Of a stretch of DNA of 64,000 bases, positions 17,321-26,258 are shown piece by piece (the stretch's first letter is position 1; the number at the start of each line of letters is the position of its first letter). Source of the DNA: Renibacterium sp. (GTDB lineage Bacteria > Actinomycetota > Actinomycetes > Actinomycetales > Micrococcaceae). Below the pieces are notes generated by a model that was not told the DNA's origin, searched no databases, and saw nothing but the letters and a program-made list of their open reading frames with translations. The stretch is taken from the NCBI GenBank assembly GCA_017419405.1, contig JAFOLH010000005.1, positions 186,001-250,000 of the forward strand, in the 5' to 3' direction. The translations under genes and the position numbers were made by a program.

Positions 17321-17736
17321 TGGCGGCAGAACAGGCGGCGGATTCCGCTGCGGTCCGGGATTCGCCCTTGGCCCGACCGGACCGGATCACGCTCAGCGGA
17401 GTGACCGCGATCGGCCACCACGGGGTGTTCGAACGCGAAAAGAGCGACGGGCAACCGTTCATCGTCGACGCAGTGCTCTTCACCGACGTCCGGCCGGCGT
17501 CGGCCAATGACGAATTGGACCGGACCGCGAATTATGCCGAGGTGGCCGAGGCGATCAAAGCGATGATCACCGGCGAGCCTTTCGACCTGATCGAGACCTT
17601 GGCGGAGCGCACCGCGCAGAAATTGCTGGCCGGCTTCCCGGTCGCCGCAGTGGAGATCACGGTGCACAAGCCGAAAGCTCCGATCCAGGTGCCCTTCGGA
17701 GATGTCTCGGTCACGGTTTACCGGGAACAGGGATGA
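17320..17736 (+). CDS. folB: dihydroneopterin aldolase
   Basis: Cleaves dihydroneopterin to hydroxymethyl-dihydropterin and glycolaldehyde. The protein has 138 residues, with the pterin-binding GHHGVFEREK segment near residue 30 and VEITVHKPKAPI near the C-terminus (catalytic Lys in HKPKAP). The N-terminus carries about 20 extra Ala-rich residues. It starts inside the folP stop region and ends in an ATGA overlap with folK, so the four folate genes form a tight operon. Confidence 0.93.
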   Translation: MAAEQAADSAAVRDSPLARPDRITLSGVTAIGHHGVFEREKSDGQPFIVDAVLFTDVRPASANDELDRTANYAEVAEAIKAMITGEPFDLIETLAERTAQKLLAGFPVAAVEITVHKPKAPIQVPFGDVSVTVYREQG

Positions 17737-18239
17737 GCGGATTGCCGGTCCGCGCGATCCTCGCATTGGGCTCCAACCTCGGCGAGCGGGCCGGAACCCT
17801 GGCCAGTGCCGTGGCCGACCTGGTCGAACATCCCCAGGTGCGGTTGTGCGACGTTTCCCCGGTGGTGCAGACCCAGGCGGTCGGCGGTCCGCCGGACCAG
17901 CCTCCTTACCTGAACATGGTGATGGAGGTCGAAACCGAATTGTCTGCGGTTGAGCTGCTGGCGCACTGCCAAGCGGTCGAGGCCAGACACCACCGGGAGC
18001 GGGTCGTCCGATGGGGCCCGCGGACCTTGGACGTGGACATCATCGTGTACGGCGATCTGCAGCAGGACGATCCGGAACTGACCCTGCCGCACCCCAGGGC
18101 CGCGGAGCGTGCTTTCGTGCTGGTTCCGTGGCTTTTGATGAACCCGCACGCCACCCTGTCCGGAATGCCGGTCCGGGATCTGGCCGGCGCCGCCCGCGAT
18201 TTGGACGACGTCGAGGACTTCGACGGGTATGCCGGGTGA
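17733..18239 (+). CDS. folK: 2-amino-4-hydroxy-6-hydroxymethyldihydropteridine pyrophosphokinase
   Basis: Transfers pyrophosphate from ATP to hydroxymethyl-dihydropterin, the step before FolP. The 168-residue protein shows ALGSNLGER at the N-terminus and the signature RWGPRTLDVDIIVYG in the middle, with LPHPRAAERAFVLVPW after it. The ATG overlaps the folB stop as ATGA. The last dozen residues are acidic. The next gene starts 81 bases downstream. Confidence 0.95.
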   Translation: MSGLPVRAILALGSNLGERAGTLASAVADLVEHPQVRLCDVSPVVQTQAVGGPPDQPPYLNMVMEVETELSAVELLAHCQAVEARHHRERVVRWGPRTLDVDIIVYGDLQQDDPELTLPHPRAAERAFVLVPWLLMNPHATLSGMPVRDLAGAARDLDDVEDFDGYAG

Positions 18240-18320
18240 ACCAGGCCGGTTGACCGGGCCGAGCCGGCCGGATTGATACCGTTGATGCAATAGCTTTGCC
18301 GATTCCAAGCCGAGGAAGCC

Positions 18321-18842
18321 ATGAAGTCCCAGCTCCGTACTATCCGGCCCTTGTGGCTCGCCGTGATCGCCGTGATCGCTGCTGCCGCAGGCTGGTCGGC
18401 CACGGTGCTCACCAACCGGTTCAGCTTGCCGACGCCGGCCTTGCCGTACAGCGCCTTGGTCACCCTGGGACTGGTCATCGTGATCGTTTTGGTGTTGGGT
18501 TTGCGGGTGCGCCGGTGGCGGGACGGCAAACGGGACCGGGAGCTCAACCCGATTTTGGCCGCCCGGACCCTGGTGCTGGCCCAAGCCAGTGCTTATGCTG
18601 GTGCCTTGTTGTTGGGCTGGCACGCCGGGGTCGCGGTGGACGCCATGGTCGCTATCGCCTACGGGGCCGGCGCTGGGGTGCTGACTTTGCCGTTGGTATT
18701 GATCGGCGGTTCCGCTGCGATGGTCGTAGTCGGTTTGGTCGTGGAGCGGTTCTGCCGGATTCCACCGGACGACGGCAATCCGGCGGCCAAAGAACGGCGC
18801 CCGGGTGAAGACGGCGCCGGGGGCGAAGAGTTCGCCCGCTGA
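18321..18842 (+). CDS. DUF3180-family membrane protein
   Basis: A 173-residue integral membrane protein with four predicted helices (about 11-31, 44-64, 88-107 and 113-140) and a hydrophilic, acidic C-terminal tail. Its position directly after folK and before the PH-domain pair matches the DUF3180 family, which keeps this place in many actinobacteria; its function is unknown. AGCCGAGGAAGCC precedes the ATG. Confidence 0.75.
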   Translation: MKSQLRTIRPLWLAVIAVIAAAAGWSATVLTNRFSLPTPALPYSALVTLGLVIVIVLVLGLRVRRWRDGKRDRELNPILAARTLVLAQASAYAGALLLGWHAGVAVDAMVAIAYGAGAGVLTLPLVLIGGSAAMVVVGLVVERFCRIPPDDGNPAAKERRPGEDGAGGEEFAR

Positions 18843-18948
18843 ACCGGCGGCTGCGGCACTAGCGGGGTCGGCGCGTTGGCCCGGCACCACTCGATTTTCC
18901 AGACACGATGCAATAGGCCGGAGCACGGCACTTTTGAAGGAGCGGGAC

Positions 18949-19458
18949 ATGCGGGAACCGATCGATCCGACAGGGATCCAGTGGTTGCGGGTATCACCGA
19001 AACTGGTGTTGCTGCGTTTGCTCCGCGAGGGTCTGGGCACCGTGCTGGTCTTGGCCATTTTTGCGATTCCACTGCTCTTCCAGACGATCGGCTGGTGGCC
19101 CGGGTTCCCGATCTGGCTCGCCTGGCTTTTGCTGCTGGCGGCTTTCGCGGTGCGGATCTGGCGACTGCTGCTGGTGCCGCGCCAAGTCCGGGCGATCGGG
19201 TTTGCGGAACGCGACGACGATTTGTTGATCCGCCGCGGTCTTTTCTTCCAAAGGGTCCTCGTGGTGCCTTATGGGCGGATGCAGTACGTCGACGTCGGAG
19301 TCGGGCCTCTGGAGCGGGCCTTGGGCTTGGCCACGCTGAAGCTGCACACCGCCTCGCCTGGCACGAATGCCTTGATCGAAGGTTTGCCGACTGAAGAGGC
19401 AGCCCGTCTGCGGGAACAGCTTTCGGCACTCGGCGAGTCGAAATTGGCGGGGCTGTGA
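18949..19458 (+). CDS. bacterial PH-domain membrane protein (YdbS-like)
   Basis: A 169-residue protein with two adjacent N-terminal membrane helices (about 26-46 and 50-70) and one bacterial PH-like domain (DUF304) from about 80, recognisable by RRGLFFQRVLVVPYGRMQYVDV and LGLATLKLHTA. The ATG is used because GAAGGAG precedes it; the longer open frame upstream lacks signals. It overlaps the next PH gene by four bases (GTGA), matching the ydbS-ydbT pairing in firmicutes and actinobacteria, where these proteins affect envelope stress tolerance; the mechanism is not settled. Confidence 0.82.
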   Translation: MREPIDPTGIQWLRVSPKLVLLRLLREGLGTVLVLAIFAIPLLFQTIGWWPGFPIWLAWLLLLAAFAVRIWRLLLVPRQVRAIGFAERDDDLLIRRGLFFQRVLVVPYGRMQYVDVGVGPLERALGLATLKLHTASPGTNALIEGLPTEEAARLREQLSALGESKLAGL

Positions 19459-20930
19459 CCGATCCGTTCGCTGCCCCTGCGGTGCCGCAGCCGGGATTCC
19501 ATACCGACGGCGCGAGCGATTGGCACCGCGTGCACCCGGCCTCTCCGGCGATCCGGGGCTGGTTGGCCGTGGTCGCGGTCGCGGTGATCTTCGGCCGCAG
19601 CTTCTTCGAGCAACTGTTCCAAGAAGGCATTTCGGGCCGCGCCGGCGGGGCCGGAATCCCCTGGTGGATCGTGGCGCTCGTCGTGGGTGGCGCCGTCCTG
19701 GTGTTCGGCGTCGCCTTCGTGCTCAGTTGGTACTTCACCCGCTATCAGGTCACCGATGACCATGTGCGGATCAATTCCGGGTTCATTTTCCGGCAGCAGC
19801 GGCAGGCCCGGATCGACCGGGTGCAGGCGATCGACGTGGTGCAGCCGCTGCTGGCCCGGATTTTCGGTTTGGCCGAGCTGAAGTTCGAAGTCGCGGATTC
19901 CGGCAAGTCCGCCATGAAGCTGTCCTTCCTCAAGCTCGACGAGGCCAAGCGGTTGCGGGCAGCGATCCTGGCCCGTGCTGCGGGGGTCCGGGTAGATCCG
20001 GAGAACCCCACTGCGGTTGAAGAAGCACCGGAACAGCAAGTGCTGCAGATCCCGCCGGCTCGGATCCTGGGCTCGATTGTGGCTTCGGAACTGACCTTGG
20101 TCCTGCTGCTGGTGGCCGCAGGTTTGGTGGTGCTCGCCAGCTTGGGCTGGTGGGGCGCCCTGTTCGGCCTGCTGCCGGTTCTGTTGGCGCTGGGCGGCGG
20201 TTATTGGCAGCGCTTCTCGAAAGACTTCAATTTCCGGATCGCGACCTCGCCGGACGGCGTGCGCCTGCACTACGGGCTGCTGGAAACCCGGGCGCAGACC
20301 ATCCCGCCCGGCCGGGTGCAGGCCGTGGGCATCAGCCAGGGGCCGGTGTGGCGGATTTTCGGCTGGTACCGGATCCACCTCAATGTCGCCGGCTACGGGG
20401 ATTCGCAACACGAAAACCGCAGCACGCTCCTGCCGGTGGGCAATCTCCAAGACGTGTTCGCGGTGCTGGGTCTGATTTTCGCCGATCCCGGTGTGCCGGA
20501 TCCGCACGATGTGTTCACCGCCGCGCTGCGCGGCACCGGCACCGCCGGCGGGTTCCGGCATTCGCCCGGCAGGGCCCGCTGGGTCGACCCGATCGCTTGG
20601 CGGCGCAACGCTTTCCGGGCCACCGAGACAGCCTTGCTGTGCCGGCACGGCGTATTCTTCCGGAATCTGCAAGTGGTTCCGCATGAGCGGACCCAATCTT
20701 TGCAGTTGAACCAGGGCCCGGTGCAACGGTTGCTCGGCCTGGCGGATTTCGAGCTGCACTCCACCCCGGGGCCGGTCAAACCGGTGGTGCACCATATGGA
20801 CTTGGCGACAGCGCGCGAGCTCTTTTTGGCACAAGCCGCCCGAGCCGCCAAAGCGCGACGGCTGGCCCGACCGGAACGTTGGATGCAAAGCCAGGATGAC
20901 CAAGCAGGAAAGCCGAGCGGAAATGACTGA
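19455..20930 (+). CDS. bacterial PH-domain membrane protein (YdbT-like, multiple DUF304)
   Basis: A 491-residue protein with helices near 35-52, 75-100, 210-232 and 234-252 and three PH-like (DUF304) blocks. Each contains the recurring pattern R-x-Q(A/T)-I-x-V-x-Q-G-P/P-L followed by LGLAxLxxxxA, at about 115-160, 275-330 and 410-455. The GTG start overlaps the upstream partner's stop, indicating coupled translation and probably a complex. Role in the envelope is inferred from the family only. Confidence 0.82.
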   Translation: MTDPFAAPAVPQPGFHTDGASDWHRVHPASPAIRGWLAVVAVAVIFGRSFFEQLFQEGISGRAGGAGIPWWIVALVVGGAVLVFGVAFVLSWYFTRYQVTDDHVRINSGFIFRQQRQARIDRVQAIDVVQPLLARIFGLAELKFEVADSGKSAMKLSFLKLDEAKRLRAAILARAAGVRVDPENPTAVEEAPEQQVLQIPPARILGSIVASELTLVLLLVAAGLVVLASLGWWGALFGLLPVLLALGGGYWQRFSKDFNFRIATSPDGVRLHYGLLETRAQTIPPGRVQAVGISQGPVWRIFGWYRIHLNVAGYGDSQHENRSTLLPVGNLQDVFAVLGLIFADPGVPDPHDVFTAALRGTGTAGGFRHSPGRARWVDPIAWRRNAFRATETALLCRHGVFFRNLQVVPHERTQSLQLNQGPVQRLLGLADFELHSTPGPVKPVVHHMDLATARELFLAQAARAAKARRLARPERWMQSQDDQAGKPSGND

Positions 20931-20936
20931 ACGACA

Positions 20937-21848
20937 TTGACCAGCGAACGATCGGGAAAGCCGGGACGACTGGGCGTGGGCGTGATCGGTGCGGGAAAGG
21001 TCGGCGCGGTGCTCGGTGCGGCCCTGCGCGCCGCCGGGCACGCCGTCGTCGGGGTGTCCGCGGTATCCGAAGCTTCCCGGGACCGGGCCGAGCTGCTGCT
21101 CCCTCAGGTTCCGATTCTGGAGATCCCGGACATCGTGGAGCGCGCGGAACTCGTGCTGCTGGCGGTTCCGGACGATGCCCTGCAGCCGCTCGTGGCCGGA
21201 CTGGCCGCGGTGGACGCCTGGCAGGCCGGCCAGCTGGTGGCGCACACCTCGGGCCGTTTCGGCGTCGGGGTGTTGGCACCGGCGCGGGCCGCCGGGGCGA
21301 TTCCGCTGGCGATCCACCCGGCCATGACCTTCACCGGGCACAGTCTGGATTTGGCACGCTTGCCGGATTCGAGTTTCGGCGTCACCGCCGACGTCGCGAT
21401 GTTGCCGATCGCCCAGGCGCTGGTGGTGGAAATGGGTGCGGAACCGGTGCCGATCGCGGAGGCCGACCGGGCGCTCTACCATGCGGCACTGGCGCACGGG
21501 GCGAACCACCTGGCCACCCTGGTAGCGCAATCGGCCGAGCTGCTGGGCAGCATCGGGGTGGAACATCCGGAACGGATGCTCGGCCCATTGCTCCGGGCCG
21601 CTTTGGAGAATGCGCTGAGTTCGGGCGAGAATGCTTTGACCGGACCCGTGGTCCGCGGCGACGCCGGAACTGTCCGGGCGCACGTCGACGCGTTGCAGGA
21701 GAGCTCTGCGGAGGTGCTCGACGCCTATCGCGCGATGGCGGGGATCACCGCGGCGCGCGCTGTGGAGCGGGGCAAGCTCACGATTGCGCAATTGAGCCGG
21801 ATCCAGGCGGCTCTGGCCGCGCATGACGATGATTCAGTGGAGGAATAA
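20937..21848 (+). CDS. Rossmann-fold and DUF2520 domain protein
   Basis: A 303-residue oxidoreductase-like protein: an N-terminal NAD(P)-binding fold with GVGVIGAGKVGAVLGAALR (about 11-29), then the helical DUF2520 domain containing IHPAMTFTG and HGANHLATLV. The family resembles ketopantoate/pyrroline-carboxylate reductases and usually sits before panC, as here, where panC starts directly after its stop. A role in pantothenate synthesis is plausible but unproven. The start is a TTG; no better ATG or GTG fits. Confidence 0.8.
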   Translation: MTSERSGKPGRLGVGVIGAGKVGAVLGAALRAAGHAVVGVSAVSEASRDRAELLLPQVPILEIPDIVERAELVLLAVPDDALQPLVAGLAAVDAWQAGQLVAHTSGRFGVGVLAPARAAGAIPLAIHPAMTFTGHSLDLARLPDSSFGVTADVAMLPIAQALVVEMGAEPVPIAEADRALYHAALAHGANHLATLVAQSAELLGSIGVEHPERMLGPLLRAALENALSSGENALTGPVVRGDAGTVRAHVDALQESSAEVLDAYRAMAGITAARAVERGKLTIAQLSRIQAALAAHDDDSVEE

Positions 21849-22742
21849 GTGGCCATTACCGTGGTCCGCAGCATAGCGGATCTGCGTGCGGCGAGTGCCC
21901 GGCTGTTGGCCGATGCTCCGGACCGGCAAGCGTCGTTCGGCTTGGTGCCGACGATGGGCGCATTGCATGCCGGCCACGCCGAGCTCGCGGCCACTTCGGT
22001 GGCGGCGGAGACCGCCACGGTGGTTTCGATTTTCGTGAATCCGTTGCAATTCGGCGACGCGAAAGACCTGGAACGGTATCCGCGGACTCTGGAATCGGAC
22101 GTCGAGCTGCTCGAATCCGTGGGCGTGGACCTGGTGTTCGCGCCTTCGGCGGAGGAGATGTACCCGGACGGAGCCCCGATGGTCCGGGTGTCCGCCGGTT
22201 CCTTGGGCGAGGTCTTCGAAGGGGCTTCGCGGCCGGGCCACTTCGACGGGGCGCTCACCGTGGTCTCGAAACTCCTGCATGCGGCACAGCCGACGGTCCG
22301 CGCCGGCTACCGGGCCTATTTCGGGCAGAAGGACGCACAGCAGTTGGCCTTGGTGCAGCGGATGGTTTCGGACTTGAACTTCCCGGTGGAAATCGTCCCG
22401 GTGCCGACGGTCCGGGCCGCGGACGGATTGGCGCTTTCCAGCCGGAACCGGTTCCTCTCCGCGCCGGAGCGGGAGGCGTCCCTGGTGCTTTCCCGGGCGC
22501 TCCGCGAGCTGGTCGGCCGGGCGCAGCGCCGGGAGCCCCTGGACCTGGAATCCGCAGTGGATCTGGTGCGCAGTGTGCCCGGCGTGGATTTGGACTATTT
22601 CGAGGTAATCGACCCGAAGAGCTTTGAACCGCTTGCCGAAAACTGCCGGGACAGCCCGTTCCAAGGCTCCGCATTGGCCGTGCTCGCAGCCAAAGTGGGA
22701 GCGGTCCGGCTGATCGACAATATGCCGCTGGTCGCCGGTTGA
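21849..22742 (+). CDS. panC: pantothenate synthetase
   Basis: Joins pantoate and beta-alanine with ATP to make pantothenate, the CoA precursor. The 297-residue protein has the nucleotidyltransferase signature [10 protein letters not shown] (34-43), the GxKD-type FGQKDAQQL and the KMSKS-like LSSRNRFLS. The GTG start abuts the upstream stop, so translation is coupled. The gene ends the folate/pantothenate run; in relatives lysS follows closely, but here a 5.4 kb block comes between. Confidence 0.95.
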   Translation: MAITVVRSIADLRAASARLLADAPDRQASFGLVPTMGALHAGHAELAATSVAAETATVVSIFVNPLQFGDAKDLERYPRTLESDVELLESVGVDLVFAPSAEEMYPDGAPMVRVSAGSLGEVFEGASRPGHFDGALTVVSKLLHAAQPTVRAGYRAYFGQKDAQQLALVQRMVSDLNFPVEIVPVPTVRAADGLALSSRNRFLSAPEREASLVLSRALRELVGRAQRREPLDLESAVDLVRSVPGVDLDYFEVIDPKSFEPLAENCRDSPFQGSALAVLAAKVGAVRLIDNMPLVAG

Positions 22743-22749
22743 GCCGTAG

Positions 22750-22807
22750 GCCGCCGAATTTGGCTGAAGCCGGGGAAATTTCCGCGGCGCCAACCAAAAT
22801 CAGCGGC
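22750..22807. terminator. imperfect hairpin between convergent panC and ribokinase genes
   Basis: Arms 22750-22763 and 22794-22807 pair at 12 of 14 positions around a 30-base loop, with AATTT/AAAAT runs at the loop ends. It lies between two convergent stop codons. Confidence 0.45.
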
Positions 22808-22832
22808 ATGCCGCGGCGAGCGGCGGCTGGGA

Positions 22833-23747
22833 TTACGCCAGTGCTGCGCTGACCTCGGCCGCATCCGGATAGGACGCTTGCGCGCCCTTGCGGGTGGTCG
22901 CCAATGCCGCGGCCACCGAGGCGAACCGCGCGGCATCCTGCAGCGTGGCGGAATCGGCCAGTCGGAAAGCGGCCGCGCCGGTGAAGGCGTCGCCGGCGCC
23001 GGTGGTATCGATCGGCGAAACCCGGTACGCATCGATTTCGACCACCGGCTGGGGGCCCGTCGAATCGAGCACCACCGCGCCGTCGCCGCCGAGCGTGACC
23101 AGGACCCTGGGGATGCCGCGGGCCTGGAAACCGGAGCGTGCCGCATCCCAATCGTGCCTCGGGTCCGCGCCGAGCAGGTCCGCAGCCTCGTGCGCGTTGA
23201 CCAGCAGCACATCGGTCAATTGCAGGAGCTCTTCGGGCACCGGTCCGTACGGCGAAAGGTTGAGCAGCACGGTCGCCCCGGCTTGTCGCCCGGCCCGGGC
23301 CGCCGCGAGCACGGAGTCCATCGGAACCTCCAAGCAGAGGCAGAGCACCGCGGCGTCTTCGAAGGCTGCGGCCGGCAGATCCTCCGGCCGGAGCACCCCG
23401 TTGGCGCCGGCCGAAATGATGATGCTGTTCTCACCCTGCCGGTCCACCGAGATCACTGCCACTCCGGTGGGCTCCGGGACGATGCGCAAACTGCTGACGT
23501 CGACCCCGGCGGCACTTACGGACTCGCGCAGCATCTGTCCGTTCGGATCGTCGCCGATCGCGCCGATCAGGGCCACCTCGGCGCCCAACCGGCCGGCGGC
23601 CACTGCCTGATTCGCGCTTTTCCCACCCGGCAGCACCCTGAAGTCGGTTCCGTGGATGGTTTCCCCGGGTTGCGGCAGCCGTTCGCAGTAAATCGTCAGG
23701 TCGGCATTGAGCGAACCGACGACGACGATTTTCTTGCTGGGTTTCAT
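22833..23747 (-). CDS. rbsK: ribokinase (PfkB family)
   Basis: Phosphorylates ribose (or a close sugar) at O5. The 304-residue protein has the PfkB N-terminal signature VVVGSLNADLTIYCERLPQPGET with the substrate glycines GGKSANQAVAAGRLG, and the C-terminal anion-hole motif DTTGAGDAF (GAGD at 250-253, catalytic Asp253). Its ATG overlaps the MFS stop as ATGA. It is the third gene of a nucleoside hydrolase-transporter-ribokinase operon, which fits use of the ribose freed from nucleosides. Confidence 0.9.
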   Translation of the reverse strand: MKPSKKIVVVGSLNADLTIYCERLPQPGETIHGTDFRVLPGGKSANQAVAAGRLGAEVALIGAIGDDPNGQMLRESVSAAGVDVSSLRIVPEPTGVAVISVDRQGENSIIISAGANGVLRPEDLPAAAFEDAAVLCLCLEVPMDSVLAAARAGRQAGATVLLNLSPYGPVPEELLQLTDVLLVNAHEAADLLGADPRHDWDAARSGFQARGIPRVLVTLGGDGAVVLDSTGPQPVVEIDAYRVSPIDTTGAGDAFTGAAAFRLADSATLQDAARFASVAAALATTRKGAQASYPDAAEVSAALA

Positions 23748-25159
23748 GCGGACACCTCGGCTGCGACGGGTTTCGGGATCAGGAACGATGTGGCCAGTGC
23801 GACGGCGGTGATCGCGATCCCGATCAGCACCACTGCGAAGTATGCCGCACCGCCGCCTACCGGTGCCAGACCGACCAACAGCGTGGGCATCACCAGGAAG
23901 CTCAGCCCGGCACCGAGGTTGAAGGCTCCGGCATTCATGCCGGGGAGGAATCCGGGGTTTCCTGCGGGCGAGAGCAACACGCCCAGGCCATTGAGCATGA
24001 TGTTCACGCAACCGGCATAGGCGATGCCCAGCAGTGCGGTTCCGGCGACCATCAAGGGCAGGCTGTTGAGTCCGAAGAAGCCGATCAGGGCCAAGGCCAA
24101 CAGGCTTCCGGCCAAGCCGATCCGCAATACTCTGGTGTAGCCGAAGACCGGAGCCAGCCGGCCGCTGAACGGGCCGACGAGCCAGCCGAGCAAAGCGTAA
24201 GGGGTCAGGATCAACAATGACATTTCGGTCGGTCCGACGCCGAAGCCCGGGCCGGTCGCTTGCACGTAGGCCGGCACGATGCCGTTGATGATCGCGAAGA
24301 TCCCGGTCATGGTCAGGGTCGTGGTGAGCAGCGGCGCCCAGGTGGCGCGTTGGCGCAAATGCCGGATCTCCACCATCGGGTGGCTGGAGCGCTTCTCGGT
24401 GAACCAGAACCCGGCGAACCCGGCCAGTGCCAGGAGCAACAGGAGCAGCGCGAAGCTGAGCGTCCCGACGTCGAAGGCGCCGGCCAGTTTGGCGGCTTCG
24501 TTGAGCGCGGTGAGCAGTGCTCCCACGGCGACCACGATGAAGAAGACGCCCACCCAGTCCATCCGGGTGCCTGCCCCGGGCCGGGATTCCGGGGTCAGGG
24601 TGCGGACCAGCAGCACGGCCACCGCGGCAAGCACCACCATCAGCCAGAAGATGCTGCGGAAGCCGAAGTGCTCCACCATGAATCCGCCCACGAAGGAATC
24701 CACGCCGGCCACGCCGCCGTTGACCGCGGTGATCACGCCGAGCAAGGTGCCGTAGGATTTTGCGTCCTTGACTTCGCTGCGCAGCATGATCAGGCAGAGT
24801 GGCACGGTCGGGCCACTCACGCCTTGGATGATCCGTCCGACGAAAAGCCAGCTGACATCAGGGGCCAAAGCGCTGACCACGGAGCCGAGGCCCATCAAGA
24901 CCATCATCACGACCAGGATCCTGCGCCGGCCGACGATATCGCTCAGCCGGGGCAGGAACAGAGAAAATACCGCGGCCGCGGTGAAGAACGAGGTCTGGCT
25001 CAGACCGATCACGGATTGGTCGGCCTTCAGTTCCTGACCCATGCTCAGCAGCGCCGGGCTGAGCATGCTGGCATTGAGCTGGAACGCGACGCAGGCGGTG
25101 AGCAAGGCCACCATCAAGGTGGCCACCGGGCGCCTTGCCGGGTTGGTCAGTGTGCTCAT
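23744..25159 (-). CDS. MFS transporter, probable nucleoside or sugar uptake/efflux
   Basis: A 471-residue integral membrane protein of the major facilitator superfamily with about 14 hydrophobic segments, resembling the DHA2-like group; the loop 2-3 motif appears as LPRLSDIVGRRRILVV. Substrate is not readable from the sequence. It overlaps the genes on both sides by four bases, between a nucleoside hydrolase and a ribokinase, so transport of nucleosides or their products is the natural inference despite DHA2 members often being drug exporters. Confidence 0.82.
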   Translation of the reverse strand: MSTLTNPARRPVATLMVALLTACVAFQLNASMLSPALLSMGQELKADQSVIGLSQTSFFTAAAVFSLFLPRLSDIVGRRRILVVMMVLMGLGSVVSALAPDVSWLFVGRIIQGVSGPTVPLCLIMLRSEVKDAKSYGTLLGVITAVNGGVAGVDSFVGGFMVEHFGFRSIFWLMVVLAAVAVLLVRTLTPESRPGAGTRMDWVGVFFIVVAVGALLTALNEAAKLAGAFDVGTLSFALLLLLLALAGFAGFWFTEKRSSHPMVEIRHLRQRATWAPLLTTTLTMTGIFAIINGIVPAYVQATGPGFGVGPTEMSLLILTPYALLGWLVGPFSGRLAPVFGYTRVLRIGLAGSLLALALIGFFGLNSLPLMVAGTALLGIAYAGCVNIMLNGLGVLLSPAGNPGFLPGMNAGAFNLGAGLSFLVMPTLLVGLAPVGGGAAYFAVVLIGIAITAVALATSFLIPKPVAAEVSA

Positions 25160-26121
25160 CGCTCGCCGATCCGTTCCAGCGCGTCGACAACGAGCGCCCA
25201 GAACCTGGCGTGGTCCAATTCCACGGCGACCGATGTGCGGCAGTCCTCCGGGGCAGGCGTCCGGAAATCAGCCACGGTCATGCCGCGGGTGAGGCCGCCC
25301 GCCAGCTCGATGTCGACCGGGGTTCTGCGAGTCTTCACGATGCTCGGATCGATCACGTAGGCCACCGCGCAAGGGTCGTGCACCGGTGGTGCCTCGAACC
25401 CCTGCACGTCTTTGTAGGCCTGCCCGAAGAACTCCAGCAGTTCGCCGACGAACCGGGCCGGCGCGGTGCCTACGGCGGCGATCTGCGCGGCCACTTCTGC
25501 GGTGGCCAGCGCCTGATGGGTCAAGTCCAAGCCCACCATGACCACCGGCCAACCGGCGTTGAACACGATATGTGCGGCTTCCGGATCGATCGCGATGTTG
25601 AATTCGGCCACCGCGCTGAAATTGCCCACATGGTAACCGCCGCCCATCAAGACGACTTCTTTCACCCGTCCGATGATTTCCGGGGCTTTGCGGGCGGCCA
25701 TCGCGATATTGGTCAATCCGCCGGTCGGCACCAGGGTCACGGTCCCCGGCTCGTGCGCGAGCACGGTTTCGATGATCAGATCGACCGCGTGCCGGGCGTC
25801 GAGCTCGATCTCCGGTTCGGGAAGCAGCGGTCCGTCCAGACCGGACTCGCCGTGGATGTCCGGGGCGACTTGGATGTCCCGGATCAGCGGGCGGGTGCAA
25901 CCGGCCGCGAAAGGGACCCCGGTGATTCCGGCCACGGCAGCCACGGCAAGGGCGTTCCGGGTCACCTTCGGCAAAGTCTGGTTGCCCACTACCGTGGTCA
26001 CGGCGAGCAGCTCGATCTCCGGGTTTCCGTGTGCGAGCAACAAGGCGACGGCGTCGTCATGCCCGGGATCGCAGTCCAGGATGATCTTCTTCACGGTCTT
26101 GGATTCGGCTACTGGGGGCAT
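25156..26121 (-). CDS. nucleoside hydrolase (inosine-uridine preferring family)
   Basis: Cleaves the N-glycosidic bond of ribonucleosides to free base and ribose. The 321-residue protein carries the calcium-binding signature DCDPGHDDA (from residue 16), LAVTTVVGNQ, and a later PVHDPCAVAYVIDPS segment with the catalytic-site Asp. Whether it prefers purines or pyrimidines is not clear. It is the first gene of a three-gene operon whose stops and starts overlap, and it diverges from a LacI-family regulator, probably its repressor. Confidence 0.9.
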   Translation of the reverse strand: MPPVAESKTVKKIILDCDPGHDDAVALLLAHGNPEIELLAVTTVVGNQTLPKVTRNALAVAAVAGITGVPFAAGCTRPLIRDIQVAPDIHGESGLDGPLLPEPEIELDARHAVDLIIETVLAHEPGTVTLVPTGGLTNIAMAARKAPEIIGRVKEVVLMGGGYHVGNFSAVAEFNIAIDPEAAHIVFNAGWPVVMVGLDLTHQALATAEVAAQIAAVGTAPARFVGELLEFFGQAYKDVQGFEAPPVHDPCAVAYVIDPSIVKTRRTPVDIELAGGLTRGMTVADFRTPAPEDCRTSVAVELDHARFWALVVDALERIGER

Positions 26122-26192
26122 TGCCGCGGCTCACGCTCTTTCCACATCTTCTTCGGTGTTCTTGGGTAGTCTCGCACTCGCGGGAGTCGGAC

Positions 26193-26206
26193 GTCAAACG
26201 CTTAAC
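26193..26206. promoter_or_regulatory. candidate LacI-family operator
   Basis: GTCAAACGCTTAAC has a central CG with imperfect arms, like LacI/GalR operators, and lies in the intergenic region between the nucleoside hydrolase and the divergent LacI-type gene. The symmetry is incomplete, so this is a weak candidate. Confidence 0.3.
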
Positions 26207-26258
26207 TACCGATCGTCCGGGTCCGGTCCGAACCGATGATCCGGGCTACCATCGCTCT